Positions 10,201 through 19,066 of a stretch of DNA of 58,613 nt are shown here, piece after piece. The notes beneath the pieces were generated by a model that was given only the letters and a program-made list of their open reading frames with translations, had not been told where the DNA came from and did no database searches. Each line of letters opens with the position of its first letter. The stretch's first letter is position 1. A program made the position numbers and the translations under genes. The stretch comes from Marinagarivorans sp. (GTDB taxonomy: Bacteria; Pseudomonadota; Gammaproteobacteria; Pseudomonadales; Cellvibrionaceae), in contig JANQJB010000014.1 in the NCBI GenBank assembly GCA_028281865.1, positions 1 to 58,613 on the forward strand. The letters run 5' to 3'.

Positions 10201-11172
10201 CAAAGGGCTATACGGGCTAAAAACCCAGAATGAATTCCTGCCAGAAGTTTCAATTTTATAAGGAGAACGAGGAACATTAAATTTGGGCGCGGTGATTAAA
10301 TCCCATCGCTCACCATCATAAATTGCGATATAAAAAGGGCCCCAAATATACAAATGATTTCTCGCATCAAGCGCCACACCATAGTGCGTGTTGCGCAGAC
10401 CTTCGGAGATCGCTACCTCCTGCCATTTGTCTTGGGAGACTTGGTAGCAATACGCTGGGTTTTGCGCGAGCTGGCTGATATGCCAGATACAATCGTCGTG
10501 ATGCTGAATGGAATAGGCATGGATCAAATCACTGCTTTCATTACTACCAATATAAGCAACGCGCTGACGATCATTTAAAACCAGCTTGGAGTTGCGTATC
10601 GGAATACGATGTAAGTGCCCTGAACCTCGTTCGACCAGCCATAAATTGCCTTGCTCATCGTCAGAGAGGTCATCAAAACGTAATCCATCGAGCGTATGAA
10701 CCTTTACCGACTCGCCCCTTATTTCAAGGATTCCGGTCTTGTCCGTTGCCCAAATAGAACCATCATTCGTTTGAAGCAATTGACTGCGATCGGTTTCGGC
10801 CTGATAAATTTTTGACCATTTCTGCCCATGTAAACGAAACAGAATGTGTCTAGTTCTGACATAAATACTGCCATCAACGGCTTTCAAAATCGCTTCAATC
10901 GGCTGTGAATGTAACTCAGCAACTTCTGAAAAGTTATGCCATTCCCTGCCATCATAGCGGAGCAGGCCATTAGCGGTACCCAGTAAAATGACCTCTTCGG
11001 AGATCTGCTCAACGACATTGATACCTTTGTTTCGGAAATCGCCAATTTGTTTCCAGCTCCAAGGCAACTCCAGAGCCCGTGCTTCTTCTACATGGAGGCT
11101 CTCGAAAGAAAAGGTATTTTGCATGCAAACGATCAAAGGAAGGCAAATAAGCCTTAACCAAACTTTAAACAT
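7195..11172 (-). CDS. Hybrid two-component regulator: sensor, kinase, receiver and AraC domains in one protein
   Basis: A 1325-residue inner-membrane one-protein signalling system. In order: N-terminal signal peptide; two periplasmic beta-propellers made of Reg_prop-type repeats (for example GTANGLLRYDG and WLATRFKNVYFYDGKTW) to about residue 700; a Y_Y_Y domain (about 745-805); a membrane helix (VLLLIVTFIYIVF); HisKA with the phospho-acceptor in NISHELITPL; HATPase with NLVLNAIKYT, DTGPGV and GSGIGLAL; a receiver domain with VEDD, the acceptor Asp in VTDLMMPILDG and the conserved Lys in AKPF; and a C-terminal AraC HTH (about 1220-1325). Such proteins usually sense sugar fragments and switch on nearby utilisation genes. 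Here the neighbours are two DUF1592/DUF1552 operons, and the shared leader block lies 26 bases upstream of its own start. The ligand is unknown. Confidence 0.9.
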   Translation of the reverse strand: MFKVWLRLICLPLIVCMQNTFSFESLHVEEARALELPWSWKQIGDFRNKGINVVEQISEEVILLGTANGLLRYDGREWHNFSEVAELHSQPIEAILKAVDGSIYVRTRHILFRLHGQKWSKIYQAETDRSQLLQTNDGSIWATDKTGILEIRGESVKVHTLDGLRFDDLSDDEQGNLWLVERGSGHLHRIPIRNSKLVLNDRQRVAYIGSNESSDLIHAYSIQHHDDCIWHISQLAQNPAYCYQVSQDKWQEVAISEGLRNTHYGVALDARNHLYIWGPFYIAIYDGERWDLITAPKFNVPRSPYKIETSGRNSFWVFSPYSPLWKIANEHRPWGRGYRGLKFQLEYPDNMFWFISQENKVVLQNKNTSQWVRFDSDDQLIDKAVTVQSRGDKRIWIAGSHEGVAAISYADVDELIERTFNNTASDSEHNSGTDALWVRRTFPDLGVNIDNHNFVLNDDGSALFGAHLAFKGGLVHYLPEALSNPEKIIRIPPPLAPSRITAIATDKNKNVWLSSGPIFYKHRLNDLGSTKIQRYENFMDLAVNSKITHILVDNKNNLWLATRFKNVYFYDGKTWLHHGENYGLHSRAIFDFVQLKDNTIMAVADDNIYRYDGKAWSISFPDISIFNLVGGDLGQDLAGDLWINIDHQNLAQAASKLVPLPKGLTSDVGFIYTHQYTFDSTAPETQILAFNRHIREGDYNIVHWNAVDNWEMSGEKNLQFSYRLNNTEWSAFAYQKSHIFENLKPASYRLSVRSRDVDFNIDASPATIEFKVIPVLWKQTWFQLSALLVLLLIVTFIYIVFRQRIKHALNIANIRSNFYTNISHELITPLTLILSPTDKLIESEMTEEQGRLVKTIKRNAERLLNLVEQLLDHRKIEAKVMRLKLHDGDIVQMTREQLEPFELLADSKKLNLHFRPSCQNALVKFDRDIYSKILSNLVLNAIKYTPDGGQINVILKLLENDKSSEQILNLIVEDTGPGVNKEEIEHIFQQFYRIGETKDKVKGSGIGLALCKELVELCKGEITVDSPLNLRTNEGSRFTVSMPLALTELGADSIETYEGVNKRSSSELEDDPLKAKILIVEDDIEIAEFIQHELNGQFNVSVAENGFDGLMLAERLMPDLIVTDLMMPILDGLQMCKRLKSNELISHIPIIILTAKGSEYAELQGLSIGADDYIAKPFQIAILRQRIENLILARKKWRESFDYDDQDKAIEDSPTKTDKDFLQRALKVIHEHIDDIEFGVNDFAEAMHMSYQNSYLKTKALTNMGPRDLIRYVRLEKSMQLIKASAEKPNITEVASQVGFDNYSYFSRVFKKKFGVSPSKVWEEK

Positions 11173-11197
11173 ATTGGGTGCGAGTCAATTATTTTGG

Positions 11198-11311
11198 TGA
11201 TTATTCAATAATAGTTGGCTTTCAAAGGCTCGTACCCGACTATAAATTTCATGTACTAAATCATATTAATTTAGAAAACGACTACTGGCATAGGTTGATG
11301 CTGATCACAAC
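11198..11311 (+). promoter_or_regulatory. Leader/promoter module B, between the hybrid regulator and the second DUF1592 operon
   Basis: The 24-base block (11198-11221) and later blocks repeat those of module A at 3643-3746. Relative to module A there is exactly 10 extra bases (TCAAAGGCTC) between the 24-base block and GTAC...TATAAAT (-10-like at 11241-11247), so the blocks stay on the same DNA face. The block also sits 26 bases upstream of the minus-strand regulator gene, so it could control both directions. The rest of the gap to 11488 has no further recognisable structure. Confidence 0.65.
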
Positions 11312-11488
11312 GAGCTAAATTGTTTTTTCACTTACCCATCCTGTAATGACCCACAACCACGGGGCATAGCACGCGGTGTAGAGAGCAGTTTATTGATGAG
11401 TACTACTTGATTGTTCCTGTGTGATATCGATGAAGATTTCTTCAGTCGATACTGAGTTCAATCTCAATCGAACGCAGAGAGTGATCAA

Positions 11489-13138
11489 ATGATTAACAAA
11501 CTCATGCCTACAGTAATAACAAGCTCGCTGATAGTCCCACTGCTGGTCTCCTGCCAAGGTGTGTCAAATGGAGGTGCGTCCAATATGGGAGGCTCATCGA
11601 GCAGTTCTTCTAGCTCATCCAGCAGTGGTGAAGTCAAAGTTGAGCCGGTGAGCTACAGAAAATTGGGCGGCACCGGAATTGAAGCTCCGATCAGCAATTG
11701 CGACAGCTTTGCAGCGGCTCCAGAATCGATTCTAAGCCAGAGCCAAATAAAATACGCACTCGGTGATATCTTTGCTCCTCTGCAAATCAATAATCTGGAT
11801 GACTTGATCAGCGAACTACCTGAGACCAGTCGCACTTCCGACCTGAGTGAACTATTGGTCAGCGGTATGTTTAAAGTTGCTGACTCTATCAGCCAAACAC
11901 TGGCTCAAAACTTCGGCCAATTGAACCTCAGCTGTGATGCAAACACCTCGAATGGGCGAGCTTGTGCTTCTGCGTTTCTGGCCAAACACGGTAGCCGAGC
12001 AGTCGGCCGTAAAATGGCCAGCCAGGAAATCGAAGAGATGCTGACGGATCTATTTGATTCTGAAAACGACTTCGATAAAGGCATGAAGCAAGTATTGTCG
12101 GCTCTGTTACTCAAAGCAGACTTCCTCTACATATCTGAGCAAGGTGTCGAAGTTGGCGACGGAAGCATCGCGCTTTCCAGCCTAGATAAAGCTAAAAAGC
12201 TTGCCGCTTTACTTTGGAACAGTATCCCCGACGACAACCTGATAAACGCCGCTGCCAATAACGAATTGGATAGTGAAAGCGGGTTTAAGCAACAAGTCGA
12301 TCGCATGCTCGCCGATGAAAAGTTCGCGCGTGGACTAACTCAATTCCATAAAAACTGGATTCACCTGCATGATTACTCTGGCAGCGTCGGTTCAGGTATG
12401 ACCGAGCAATCAATGCTGGTGCAAGCGGCCTTCGCCAACAATGAAAGCCTGCCGGACTTATTCTTGACCACTCGCGGCTTTGTTAACGGCGAATTGGCTG
12501 AAATCTACGGCGTGCCAAAAGCTCAAGCAGCTAATGTTTTTGAAGAAGTATACCTGCCCAGCCGTCCAGGCATCCTGACACGAGTACCTATTCTGGTAGG
12601 CACCTCCGAAGGGTTGACCTCTCCAACACGTCGCGGCGAAATAATTTCCTCACAAGTCCTGTGCGACATCGTTCTTTCTGCGCCGCCAGAAATCCAGGAC
12701 CTTTTTCCAACATTACCCGAAGCCAATGGTCGCAGCACACGTCAGGTCGTCGAAGAGACAACTGCAGCCGCTGCCAGCTGTATAAACTGTCACTCATTGA
12801 CGGACCCTTTTGGTTTTGCGCTTGAGCATTTTGGTGGTGATGGAAAATATCGCGCTCAGGAGCCCGGCAATATCGATATTGATGCGTTCATTGGCGAATC
12901 TCGTCTCGGAAGCCTGAACGGTGCAGGAGGCCTTGCAGAAGCCGTTGCCAGCTCGCCCAAAATTTATGCTTGTTACGCGGGCAAGTGGTTCCACTACGCC
13001 TTCTTGCGAGACAAAAAAGAAAACGCCTGTGTTGCAGATGACTTGAGTAAGCGTTTTGAAGAAAGCGGCGGCGACTTAGTTGGTTTGATCCACATGCTCG
13101 TCAACAATCCAGCCATGCACTACAGAAAGATCAAGTAA
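11489..13138 (+). CDS. Haem-binding lipoprotein with DUF1592/DUF1588/DUF1585 domains, paralogue 2
   Basis: A 549-residue protein with a signal peptide and lipobox (LLVSC), then a Gly/Ser linker with an unbroken run of 11 serines. The N-terminal haem motif and DUF1587-like part of paralogue 1 are missing. The DUF1592-like region (about 200-300), the DUF1588 region (about 355-455) with one haem motif CINCH near residue 431 followed by TDPFGFALEHF, and DUF1585 at the end are present. Overall identity to the 3941 protein looks low, so the duplication is old or the two genes came separately. It forms an operon with the DUF1552 gene 16 bases downstream, and its leader carries module B. Function unknown; extracytoplasmic redox role inferred. 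Confidence 0.82.
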   Translation: MINKLMPTVITSSLIVPLLVSCQGVSNGGASNMGGSSSSSSSSSSSGEVKVEPVSYRKLGGTGIEAPISNCDSFAAAPESILSQSQIKYALGDIFAPLQINNLDDLISELPETSRTSDLSELLVSGMFKVADSISQTLAQNFGQLNLSCDANTSNGRACASAFLAKHGSRAVGRKMASQEIEEMLTDLFDSENDFDKGMKQVLSALLLKADFLYISEQGVEVGDGSIALSSLDKAKKLAALLWNSIPDDNLINAAANNELDSESGFKQQVDRMLADEKFARGLTQFHKNWIHLHDYSGSVGSGMTEQSMLVQAAFANNESLPDLFLTTRGFVNGELAEIYGVPKAQAANVFEEVYLPSRPGILTRVPILVGTSEGLTSPTRRGEIISSQVLCDIVLSAPPEIQDLFPTLPEANGRSTRQVVEETTAAAASCINCHSLTDPFGFALEHFGGDGKYRAQEPGNIDIDAFIGESRLGSLNGAGGLAEAVASSPKIYACYAGKWFHYAFLRDKKENACVADDLSKRFEESGGDLVGLIHMLVNNPAMHYRKIK

Positions 13139-13154
13139 CGAGAGGTCTACGAAA

Positions 13155-14510
13155 ATGCTTATCAAAAAAAGTTTAACTCGACGCGATATTCTTGGGCGGC
13201 TTGGCGGAAGTGCAGCTTGTTCAGCACTATTACCTTTAATCCCTCGTCTTGAAGCGGCAGAAGCGGACGCTGGTACGATTCGCCGTTTCTCATACTGGCA
13301 TGAATTTACTATGCCAAGATCAAGTATTACCAATGCGGGCTATCAAACAGAGGCTGGCCCGATCCAGTTTAGAGAACACAATACACCGCTTAACGAAGTG
13401 GCAGATAAATTAATATTTCTAAGAAAAATGAGACGCCCGCAAGGAAAAACCCGAACTTCTGGTGGCCCTCACCCTTCCGGCGCACACGCAATCACAGGCT
13501 GGCGAGGCACCACACCCGGTTCACGTGTTTATTTAAAAGCGGCAACATCTCTTGATCAGTTCCTTGCCAAAGAATTAGCCGGTAAAACGCCAATTTCTGA
13601 TTTGCGCGCCGGCCATAGGCAAGGCAATGACCCGGTCGACCAGGGCACTTCGGTATACAAAGGCAGCGTTCAACCGCGCTACCAATCACCGGTGGCAATG
13701 TACGATGATATTTTTAAAAATATAAAACCCGGCAGTAACGGCGGCGGCAACAATTCCGCAAACTCGGATTTACTGCGTCAAAGAAAAAGTGTGCTCGATT
13801 ATCTGCGCAAAGATATTGCAGCAGTAAAAAAACGAGTCAGCCATTTTGATCAGATGAGAATCGACGCTCACAATGATTCAATTCGCGAAACCGAGCAAAA
13901 ACTTGAGTTTCAATTAGGCGATAACGGTAGCAGCGGCGGAGATTGTTCTGTTTCAGGAGGAAACATCAAGGCAGCAGAGAATGAAAGTGAAGTTTACCCA
14001 GCGTACGCCAGTTTGGTTACCCAAGCCCTCGCCTGTGATTTAACTCGAGTTGCAGGTATGTGTTTTGGCCCAACAACCTGTTCACTCCGATATGCTTTTT
14101 TGGATTCTTATAGCGGAAACGGAGCTTTCCATTCAGCCACACACGGTAAAAGTAACAGCGCTGCCTATATTCGCGATGTACTAAATTTCCGCGCAAAGTC
14201 TATAGCAGGTTTTTTGAAAAAAATGGACGCAGTGCAAGAACCCGATGGTAACAGCTTGCTCGACAATACTATTTTCGCTTGCTTGAACGACGTTGGTCGC
14301 GACCACAATGTTTCAGACGATATTTATTGTATTCTTGCCGGAGGAAAAGGACGTTTTAAAAACCAGGGCCAGATGGTTAATGTTGGTGCCACTGACACTT
14401 ACAACCAGTTGCAAACGTCGATGGCACATTTTATGGGCTTCGAAATTGACGTACATGGCGATCCAAACTTTGGCGGCACTGGTGTTCTGAGTAGTGATTT
14501 ATTTACCTAA
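13155..14510 (+). CDS. Tat-exported DUF1552 protein (paralogue 2)
   Basis: A 451-residue protein. The N-terminus LTRRDILGRLGGSAACSAL is a twin-arginine signal, preceded by a GAGAGG ribosome site. DUF1552 features include SGGPHPSGAHAITGWRG, an HSATHGKSN segment near residue 330 that corresponds to the His-rich KHHHGITHS segment of paralogue 1, and a C-terminal FGGTGVLS ending. The second protein keeps its overall length but has fewer histidines in the middle segment, so metal or substrate binding may differ. It is co-transcribed with the 11489 lipoprotein. Confidence 0.83.
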   Translation: MLIKKSLTRRDILGRLGGSAACSALLPLIPRLEAAEADAGTIRRFSYWHEFTMPRSSITNAGYQTEAGPIQFREHNTPLNEVADKLIFLRKMRRPQGKTRTSGGPHPSGAHAITGWRGTTPGSRVYLKAATSLDQFLAKELAGKTPISDLRAGHRQGNDPVDQGTSVYKGSVQPRYQSPVAMYDDIFKNIKPGSNGGGNNSANSDLLRQRKSVLDYLRKDIAAVKKRVSHFDQMRIDAHNDSIRETEQKLEFQLGDNGSSGGDCSVSGGNIKAAENESEVYPAYASLVTQALACDLTRVAGMCFGPTTCSLRYAFLDSYSGNGAFHSATHGKSNSAAYIRDVLNFRAKSIAGFLKKMDAVQEPDGNSLLDNTIFACLNDVGRDHNVSDDIYCILAGGKGRFKNQGQMVNVGATDTYNQLQTSMAHFMGFEIDVHGDPNFGGTGVLSSDLFT

Positions 14511-14519
14511 AATACAAAA

Positions 14520-14833
14520 TTATGATTGACTCAAGAAATCACGGTGGTCAGGCATTCCATTTATAGTATTTGTAATTATTGAAGCTATATCACTTAAACG
14601 TTTTTCTACTTCGTCAACATGCGTTATATTGGAAAGCATATGATAGCTTTCGGGATTAAAAAACTGACCGGTTAATACAGCCAGCCAGCGGGAGCAAATT
14701 ATGCTAGATACTGTTTGTCCAGTGGGCCAGAGCTGTATTGGCCAAACTTGTCAATCTCAATTCCCATAGAATTAGCAACAGAAACCAACATCGCATTTTG
14801 CAGTGCGCCACCACATTTAACCTGCTTACCCAT
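14520..14833 (-). pseudogene. Remnant of a third DUF1552/DUF1501-like gene plus an adjoining coding fragment
   Basis: On the minus strand, 14833 to 14699 reads 44 residues containing LVSVANSMGIEIDKFGQ and SSGPL. This is the typical last 35 residues of DUF1552/DUF1501 proteins (compare GFNINSFGDGGGSTGPSS at the end of the 5758 protein). The rest of such a gene is missing upstream. In another frame an overlapping open stretch runs to a stop at 14520-14522 (RWLAVLTGQFFNPESYH and on) without a start codon. Both look like debris of genes that once stood here. The convergent orientation shows it is not simply a slipped copy of the intact gene next to it. Confidence 0.5.
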
Positions 14834-14857
14834 TTTAATTAAAAGTGCACAGGAACT

Positions 14858-14895
14858 CTCGGCAAAATTGCTCATCGAGGAACAATTTTGCCGAG
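14858..14895. repeat. Perfect 13-base inverted repeat
   Basis: CTCGGCAAAATTG and CAATTTTGCCGAG are separated by 12 bases. No T-run follows on either strand, so it is a weak terminator candidate; it could equally be an operator or a relic of a mobile element. The surrounding gap (14834-15351) shows no convincing gene. Confidence 0.6.
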
Positions 14896-15157
14896 ATAGA
14901 ATCGTTGAAAGAATCGAGGCTTAAGCAGACATTTTAGTATGCCAGACGTAATACATACTTGAACTACAGATCCTCCCCCTTCTGTCCCAAATCTAGTAGA
15001 AAAAACTACTGCTCGGATTAATTCAATGCACAGGATGCACATGAGTGACCGAATACTAAAGGAAAGTAGATCATATATACGATGTTCATTAAAAGCCTGT
15101 CTATTGCTAACGCGAAAAAATTTTGATTCTCCACTTAATAAAGACGAATGAGCTCGA

Positions 15158-15173
15158 GCAATCCGCACTTTTT
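15158..15173 (+). repeat. 16-base motif shared by the receptor and sigma-factor upstream regions
   Basis: GCAATCCGCACTTTTT occurs here, 179 bases upstream of the TonB receptor start, and again at 20922-20937, about 100 bases upstream of the sigma-factor start. The two copies are on the same DNA strand but have opposite orientation relative to their genes. It may mark common regulation. Confidence 0.35.
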
Positions 15174-15351
15174 ATGCGAAATAATTTCAATTTAAATTTT
15201 TGGAACAAAGGTTTATTGGTTAAGTCCAATAAAATTTTGAAAATGTGATGTAACAAAGGGGCCGCCTAGCATAAACTTATACGATTTCGATTGGGCAATA
15301 TATGACCACCCGCTCACTATAAAAGTTATAATTATTCGGGTACAGTATTTA

Positions 15352-18300
15352 ATGAAATCAATATTCTTATTTACCAAAGTACTCTTTGCTCTTTACCTTG
15401 GTATCAAAGTCTCCCCTACTTTTTGTGCTCCCAAGGCCGATCAGTTTGACTTGAATATTCAGGCTCAATCTCTGGAAGACGCATTGCTAGCGTTACAGCG
15501 CAATACGGGTATCGCTGTAATTTTTTCCGACCGCTTGGTCAAAGTGAATAGTTCTGAATCAATTTCCGTGAGTGGACGTTACAACGTTGAACGAGCGATC
15601 GATTTGATCCTGGAAGATAGTGGTTATCACTATCTCGTGAAAAATCGTGTTTACGTGATAAAAAAAATACCGCCAAAACCTAAAGTAATCGCGCCAAGGA
15701 GAATCAAATCTCCACCTTTTGAAGAAGTTTTTGTTATAGGAAAAGATGTTTTCCCGGTTGACTCAAGCGCGCTTATCACCCAGCAGAAAATACGGGCGGA
15801 AAACTTTGTCGACATCGTTATTCCGTCACAATATCAGACGCTAAAAACCTTCTCTCTTGCCGATACGATGATGTATTTGCCTGGGGTAACGCCTGAATAT
15901 TCGTTCGGTAGAGCGCGTAAAATTGGCCTGAGAGGGCTTTCGAGCGACCACACTGTGACGACTATCAATGGTAGGGAGTTTGCAACCACTCTGAGTCGTG
16001 GAGCAACCTTGTCATTATTTGGTAGTGAGTTATTTGAAAAAATTAACGTCAATAAATCTGTACAGGCGGGTATGCTTGAAGGTGGTATTGCGGGCAGCAT
16101 TGACCTGCAAACTGTCAGGCCGCTGAATTATAAAAAAAGTATATTCCGTGGACAATGGCAGCTTGAACACAATACATTAGAATCCTTTAACGACGACACT
16201 GATTTCGGCCGGCAAGGTAGTTTTTTGTTGGTAGACCAGTTTCGAGACAACACCCTAGGTGTTGCTTATGCCTATTCTGCAAGAAGAATGACAACGCCAT
16301 TAGAACGTTCTTTTATTCCCCCTTTCACAGAATTCTGGGTAAGAAACTGGACGCATGGACGGCTACTCCCAAACGGTCAGCAAATGTTATCTTATGGTTC
16401 TCGTTTGCCCTCTGGAGACTCTGAAGCGGAGAATGACCCCTTATTTAATAGAGCGCTATCGCTACTCGGGTTTCCAAGTGGGAGGTGGGTTAAGCCCCGA
16501 ATCTTCCACCTTTCGAATATTCAAATAGACGAATACTCTGATAGCCATTCACTTACTATCCAGTGGCAGCCCAATTTAAATCATCAGTTTAAGTTTGATT
16601 TTCACCAAGTGAACTCAAAACCTGACCGGGATCAAAAGCTACTTCGAATAATGACTAACTTGGATGCAAATCTTGGCTTGCTTAATTCTAGCAAGGCAAA
16701 AGCTTTATTGGATAAAGGCAGCAGCGATGGAATATCCGATATCAATCAGCTTTCGGACGCAAGCCTACTCCAATTAGCGAACACTAGGCTTGTTAACAAT
16801 ATAGAGCCTGTTATATTGAACGAGTTTAATTCGGTTGATTATTTTCATATTCAATATCCACAACAGGGCCGCAATGACTTTATATCGACATCTCATTATC
16901 TTAATAGAAGAGACACAACGTCGTTAGCAGGTCTAAATTACACGTTTACGCAAAATGCTCATCGACTTCAACTTGATCTGTCAAAGTCGATTTCTAGATA
17001 CTATCAAAGAAATATTTCTCAACAAGTAAGTCGCAGATCTGCTCCAGGCGTGTCAGCAAACACTTGGCTTCGATACGATCAACGTGATCGGCTGTTTCCG
17101 TCTATAACTTTTTCACCCGACCTTGTTCAAAAGGAAAGTTATCAAATTCGACAGGGCCCGACTGATCAAACGCGCTTGAATGAGGATGACCTAAGCGCAC
17201 TCCGATTGGATTATAAATATACGAAAACTCACTATAAATTTTCGGCTGGAATTCGATATGCTGGTAGAAATAGAACCAACGTGCAACGGAGGTTTAGCTT
17301 GCTCGATCTTTACGATGTTTTGGTTGATGAGAATCTCCCGTCATCGGTGTCGGAAAATGTATTGGTAAAATTTGTTAGAGAAAATAGACTGAGTTATCCG
17401 GGGCAAATTCGCCTTTCAGACCTAAGTGCAGTAGGATTAAATATTCAAGAGATATCGAGCTTCACCGAGAAGGAAATCACTAAAGGGGGTCAAAGCTCTT
17501 GGTTAAGCTGGGATAGTCGAGAATTTATGCGTTTGATTCCGCTATCTGAAATATCACCACTTACTTACCAAGATCCTGACAATTCAAATGATTGGGGAAT
17601 TAGTGAGGATTCTTTTGCCGCTTATACTGGCTTCAACTTGGACTATCAAGTTGGTCAAACGAAGATGTCTAGCTCTTTGGGCTTGCGCGCGGTACGAACG
17701 AAACAGACTATCATACAGGCGGTGACACCTGCCTCAATTTATCTAGAAGAGTCTCCCAGTTCGTTAGCCGAGCAAATAAGGCCTGATTTACTGATTCCAA
17801 GCTCAATTCAATTACAAGATCCGCTTGTTATCCTATCAGACGACTCTGTGAGCATTTTTTTAGGCAGCAACTACACCCGCGAGCGTAATGAATTTAGCTA
17901 CACCGACTACTTGCCCTATTTAAATACAACTCTCGCTTTAAATAGTAATGCACATTTACGTATTTCTGCCGACAGGGTTTTGTCCAGAGCGAACTTACAG
18001 AGTCTAAGCGGCGATATTTTGTTAGAAGATATGCAGGGGGAGTTAGATGAAGGACAAATTTTCTTTCCGCGGGAAGGTGGTAGGACGGGCAATCCCTTTT
18101 TATCCCCGGTAAGGGCGAATCAATACCAGTTTGGTTTAATTTATGCCAACGCTCCTACCACACGGGCTGAATTTAATTACTTTTATAAGGATATCGACTC
18201 TTATGACTATCTTAACGTCAATAGGAGAGCTAAAGTCGAGTTGCCTCGAGCGACTTTAGATATAACGAATCAAGAGGTTATCAACGCTGTAACTTCAAGC

Positions 18301-19020
18301 ATAATTGAAAATAGGGAAATCACAATAGAAGATTTATTACCGGGTATTTCAGTATCTGACAATGGTGAGAGCGTTGCAGCTAACTTACTTGTTGATTCCT
18401 CAACAAATGGCTACCCTTCATCGCTTTGGGGTTTGGAGTTCAGCACCGTGCAAAATCTAAACATCAAACCTTTACCGGATTTTTTACAAAATATTAAGCT
18501 CTCGTTTAATTATGTTTATACGGAATTTAGTGGCAGTGAGCAAAGCACAGCGATATACGACCCACAGGACTTTAACAACAACTTAGCCGAAGATATCGAT
18601 CAGCAAAACTATGTAACTTATGCAAAACCTAGCCGCTTTTCGAAACACCAAATTAGTAACTCTATTCAATATATTGATACAAAATTCTCATTCGGGCTTT
18701 TTTATAGAAAACGCAGTGAATTTAATCTCACACCGGCATACTGGCAAGCAGCCAGAACACAAATCGATTTAGGATTACGCTATCACTTCAACAGTCATCT
18801 CAGTGCGCGTTTTCAGGTTTACAATCTGTTAAATGAGGGTGTGCTTCACTATTACACTAACCCGATAGACGACAAACGCAATAATAATAGTAACTTACAA
18901 CACCTTCCAGAAAGTTTGCGTCAATACGCGGGTAGTCGTAATGGCTATACGCGAAACTTACCGCGTTTTTACGAGCCATTGCATCGTAGGTTCGTATTGG
19001 GGTTTCAAGTTAATTTTTAG
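15352..19020 (+). CDS. TonB-dependent outer-membrane receptor with STN signalling domain
   Basis: A 1222-residue outer-membrane transporter. A signal peptide (about 1-25) is followed by a secretin/TonB N-terminal (STN) domain at about 30-105 (SLEDALLALQRNTGIAVIF ... YVIKK), the part that passes a ligand signal to a FecR-like protein. The plug domain follows (about 130-260; TLKTFSLADTMMYLPG, RKIGLRGLSSDHTVTTING), then a long barrel ending in a C-terminal aromatic (QVNF). It is larger than siderophore receptors, closer in size to carbohydrate-type TonB receptors of marine bacteria; the substrate is not visible. It faces the FecR-like and sigma-factor genes across a 46-base gap, the usual arrangement for surface signalling. 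Confidence 0.9.
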   Translation: MKSIFLFTKVLFALYLGIKVSPTFCAPKADQFDLNIQAQSLEDALLALQRNTGIAVIFSDRLVKVNSSESISVSGRYNVERAIDLILEDSGYHYLVKNRVYVIKKIPPKPKVIAPRRIKSPPFEEVFVIGKDVFPVDSSALITQQKIRAENFVDIVIPSQYQTLKTFSLADTMMYLPGVTPEYSFGRARKIGLRGLSSDHTVTTINGREFATTLSRGATLSLFGSELFEKINVNKSVQAGMLEGGIAGSIDLQTVRPLNYKKSIFRGQWQLEHNTLESFNDDTDFGRQGSFLLVDQFRDNTLGVAYAYSARRMTTPLERSFIPPFTEFWVRNWTHGRLLPNGQQMLSYGSRLPSGDSEAENDPLFNRALSLLGFPSGRWVKPRIFHLSNIQIDEYSDSHSLTIQWQPNLNHQFKFDFHQVNSKPDRDQKLLRIMTNLDANLGLLNSSKAKALLDKGSSDGISDINQLSDASLLQLANTRLVNNIEPVILNEFNSVDYFHIQYPQQGRNDFISTSHYLNRRDTTSLAGLNYTFTQNAHRLQLDLSKSISRYYQRNISQQVSRRSAPGVSANTWLRYDQRDRLFPSITFSPDLVQKESYQIRQGPTDQTRLNEDDLSALRLDYKYTKTHYKFSAGIRYAGRNRTNVQRRFSLLDLYDVLVDENLPSSVSENVLVKFVRENRLSYPGQIRLSDLSAVGLNIQEISSFTEKEITKGGQSSWLSWDSREFMRLIPLSEISPLTYQDPDNSNDWGISEDSFAAYTGFNLDYQVGQTKMSSSLGLRAVRTKQTIIQAVTPASIYLEESPSSLAEQIRPDLLIPSSIQLQDPLVILSDDSVSIFLGSNYTRERNEFSYTDYLPYLNTTLALNSNAHLRISADRVLSRANLQSLSGDILLEDMQGELDEGQIFFPREGGRTGNPFLSPVRANQYQFGLIYANAPTTRAEFNYFYKDIDSYDYLNVNRRAKVELPRATLDITNQEVINAVTSSIIENREITIEDLLPGISVSDNGESVAANLLVDSSTNGYPSSLWGLEFSTVQNLNIKPLPDFLQNIKLSFNYVYTEFSGSEQSTAIYDPQDFNNNLAEDIDQQNYVTYAKPSRFSKHQISNSIQYIDTKFSFGLFYRKRSEFNLTPAYWQAARTQIDLGLRYHFNSHLSARFQVYNLLNEGVLHYYTNPIDDKRNNNSNLQHLPESLRQYAGSRNGYTRNLPRFYEPLHRRFVLGFQVNF

Positions 19021-19066
19021 AAAGCGTTTTGATAAAGCTACTTGTATCGTAATTTATCAGGAATCG

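Noticed and set aside
14872-15168. A 98-residue minus-strand frame upstream of the receptor gene
   Set aside because: The composition is unlike a real protein, it covers an inverted repeat, and it has no recognisable motif.
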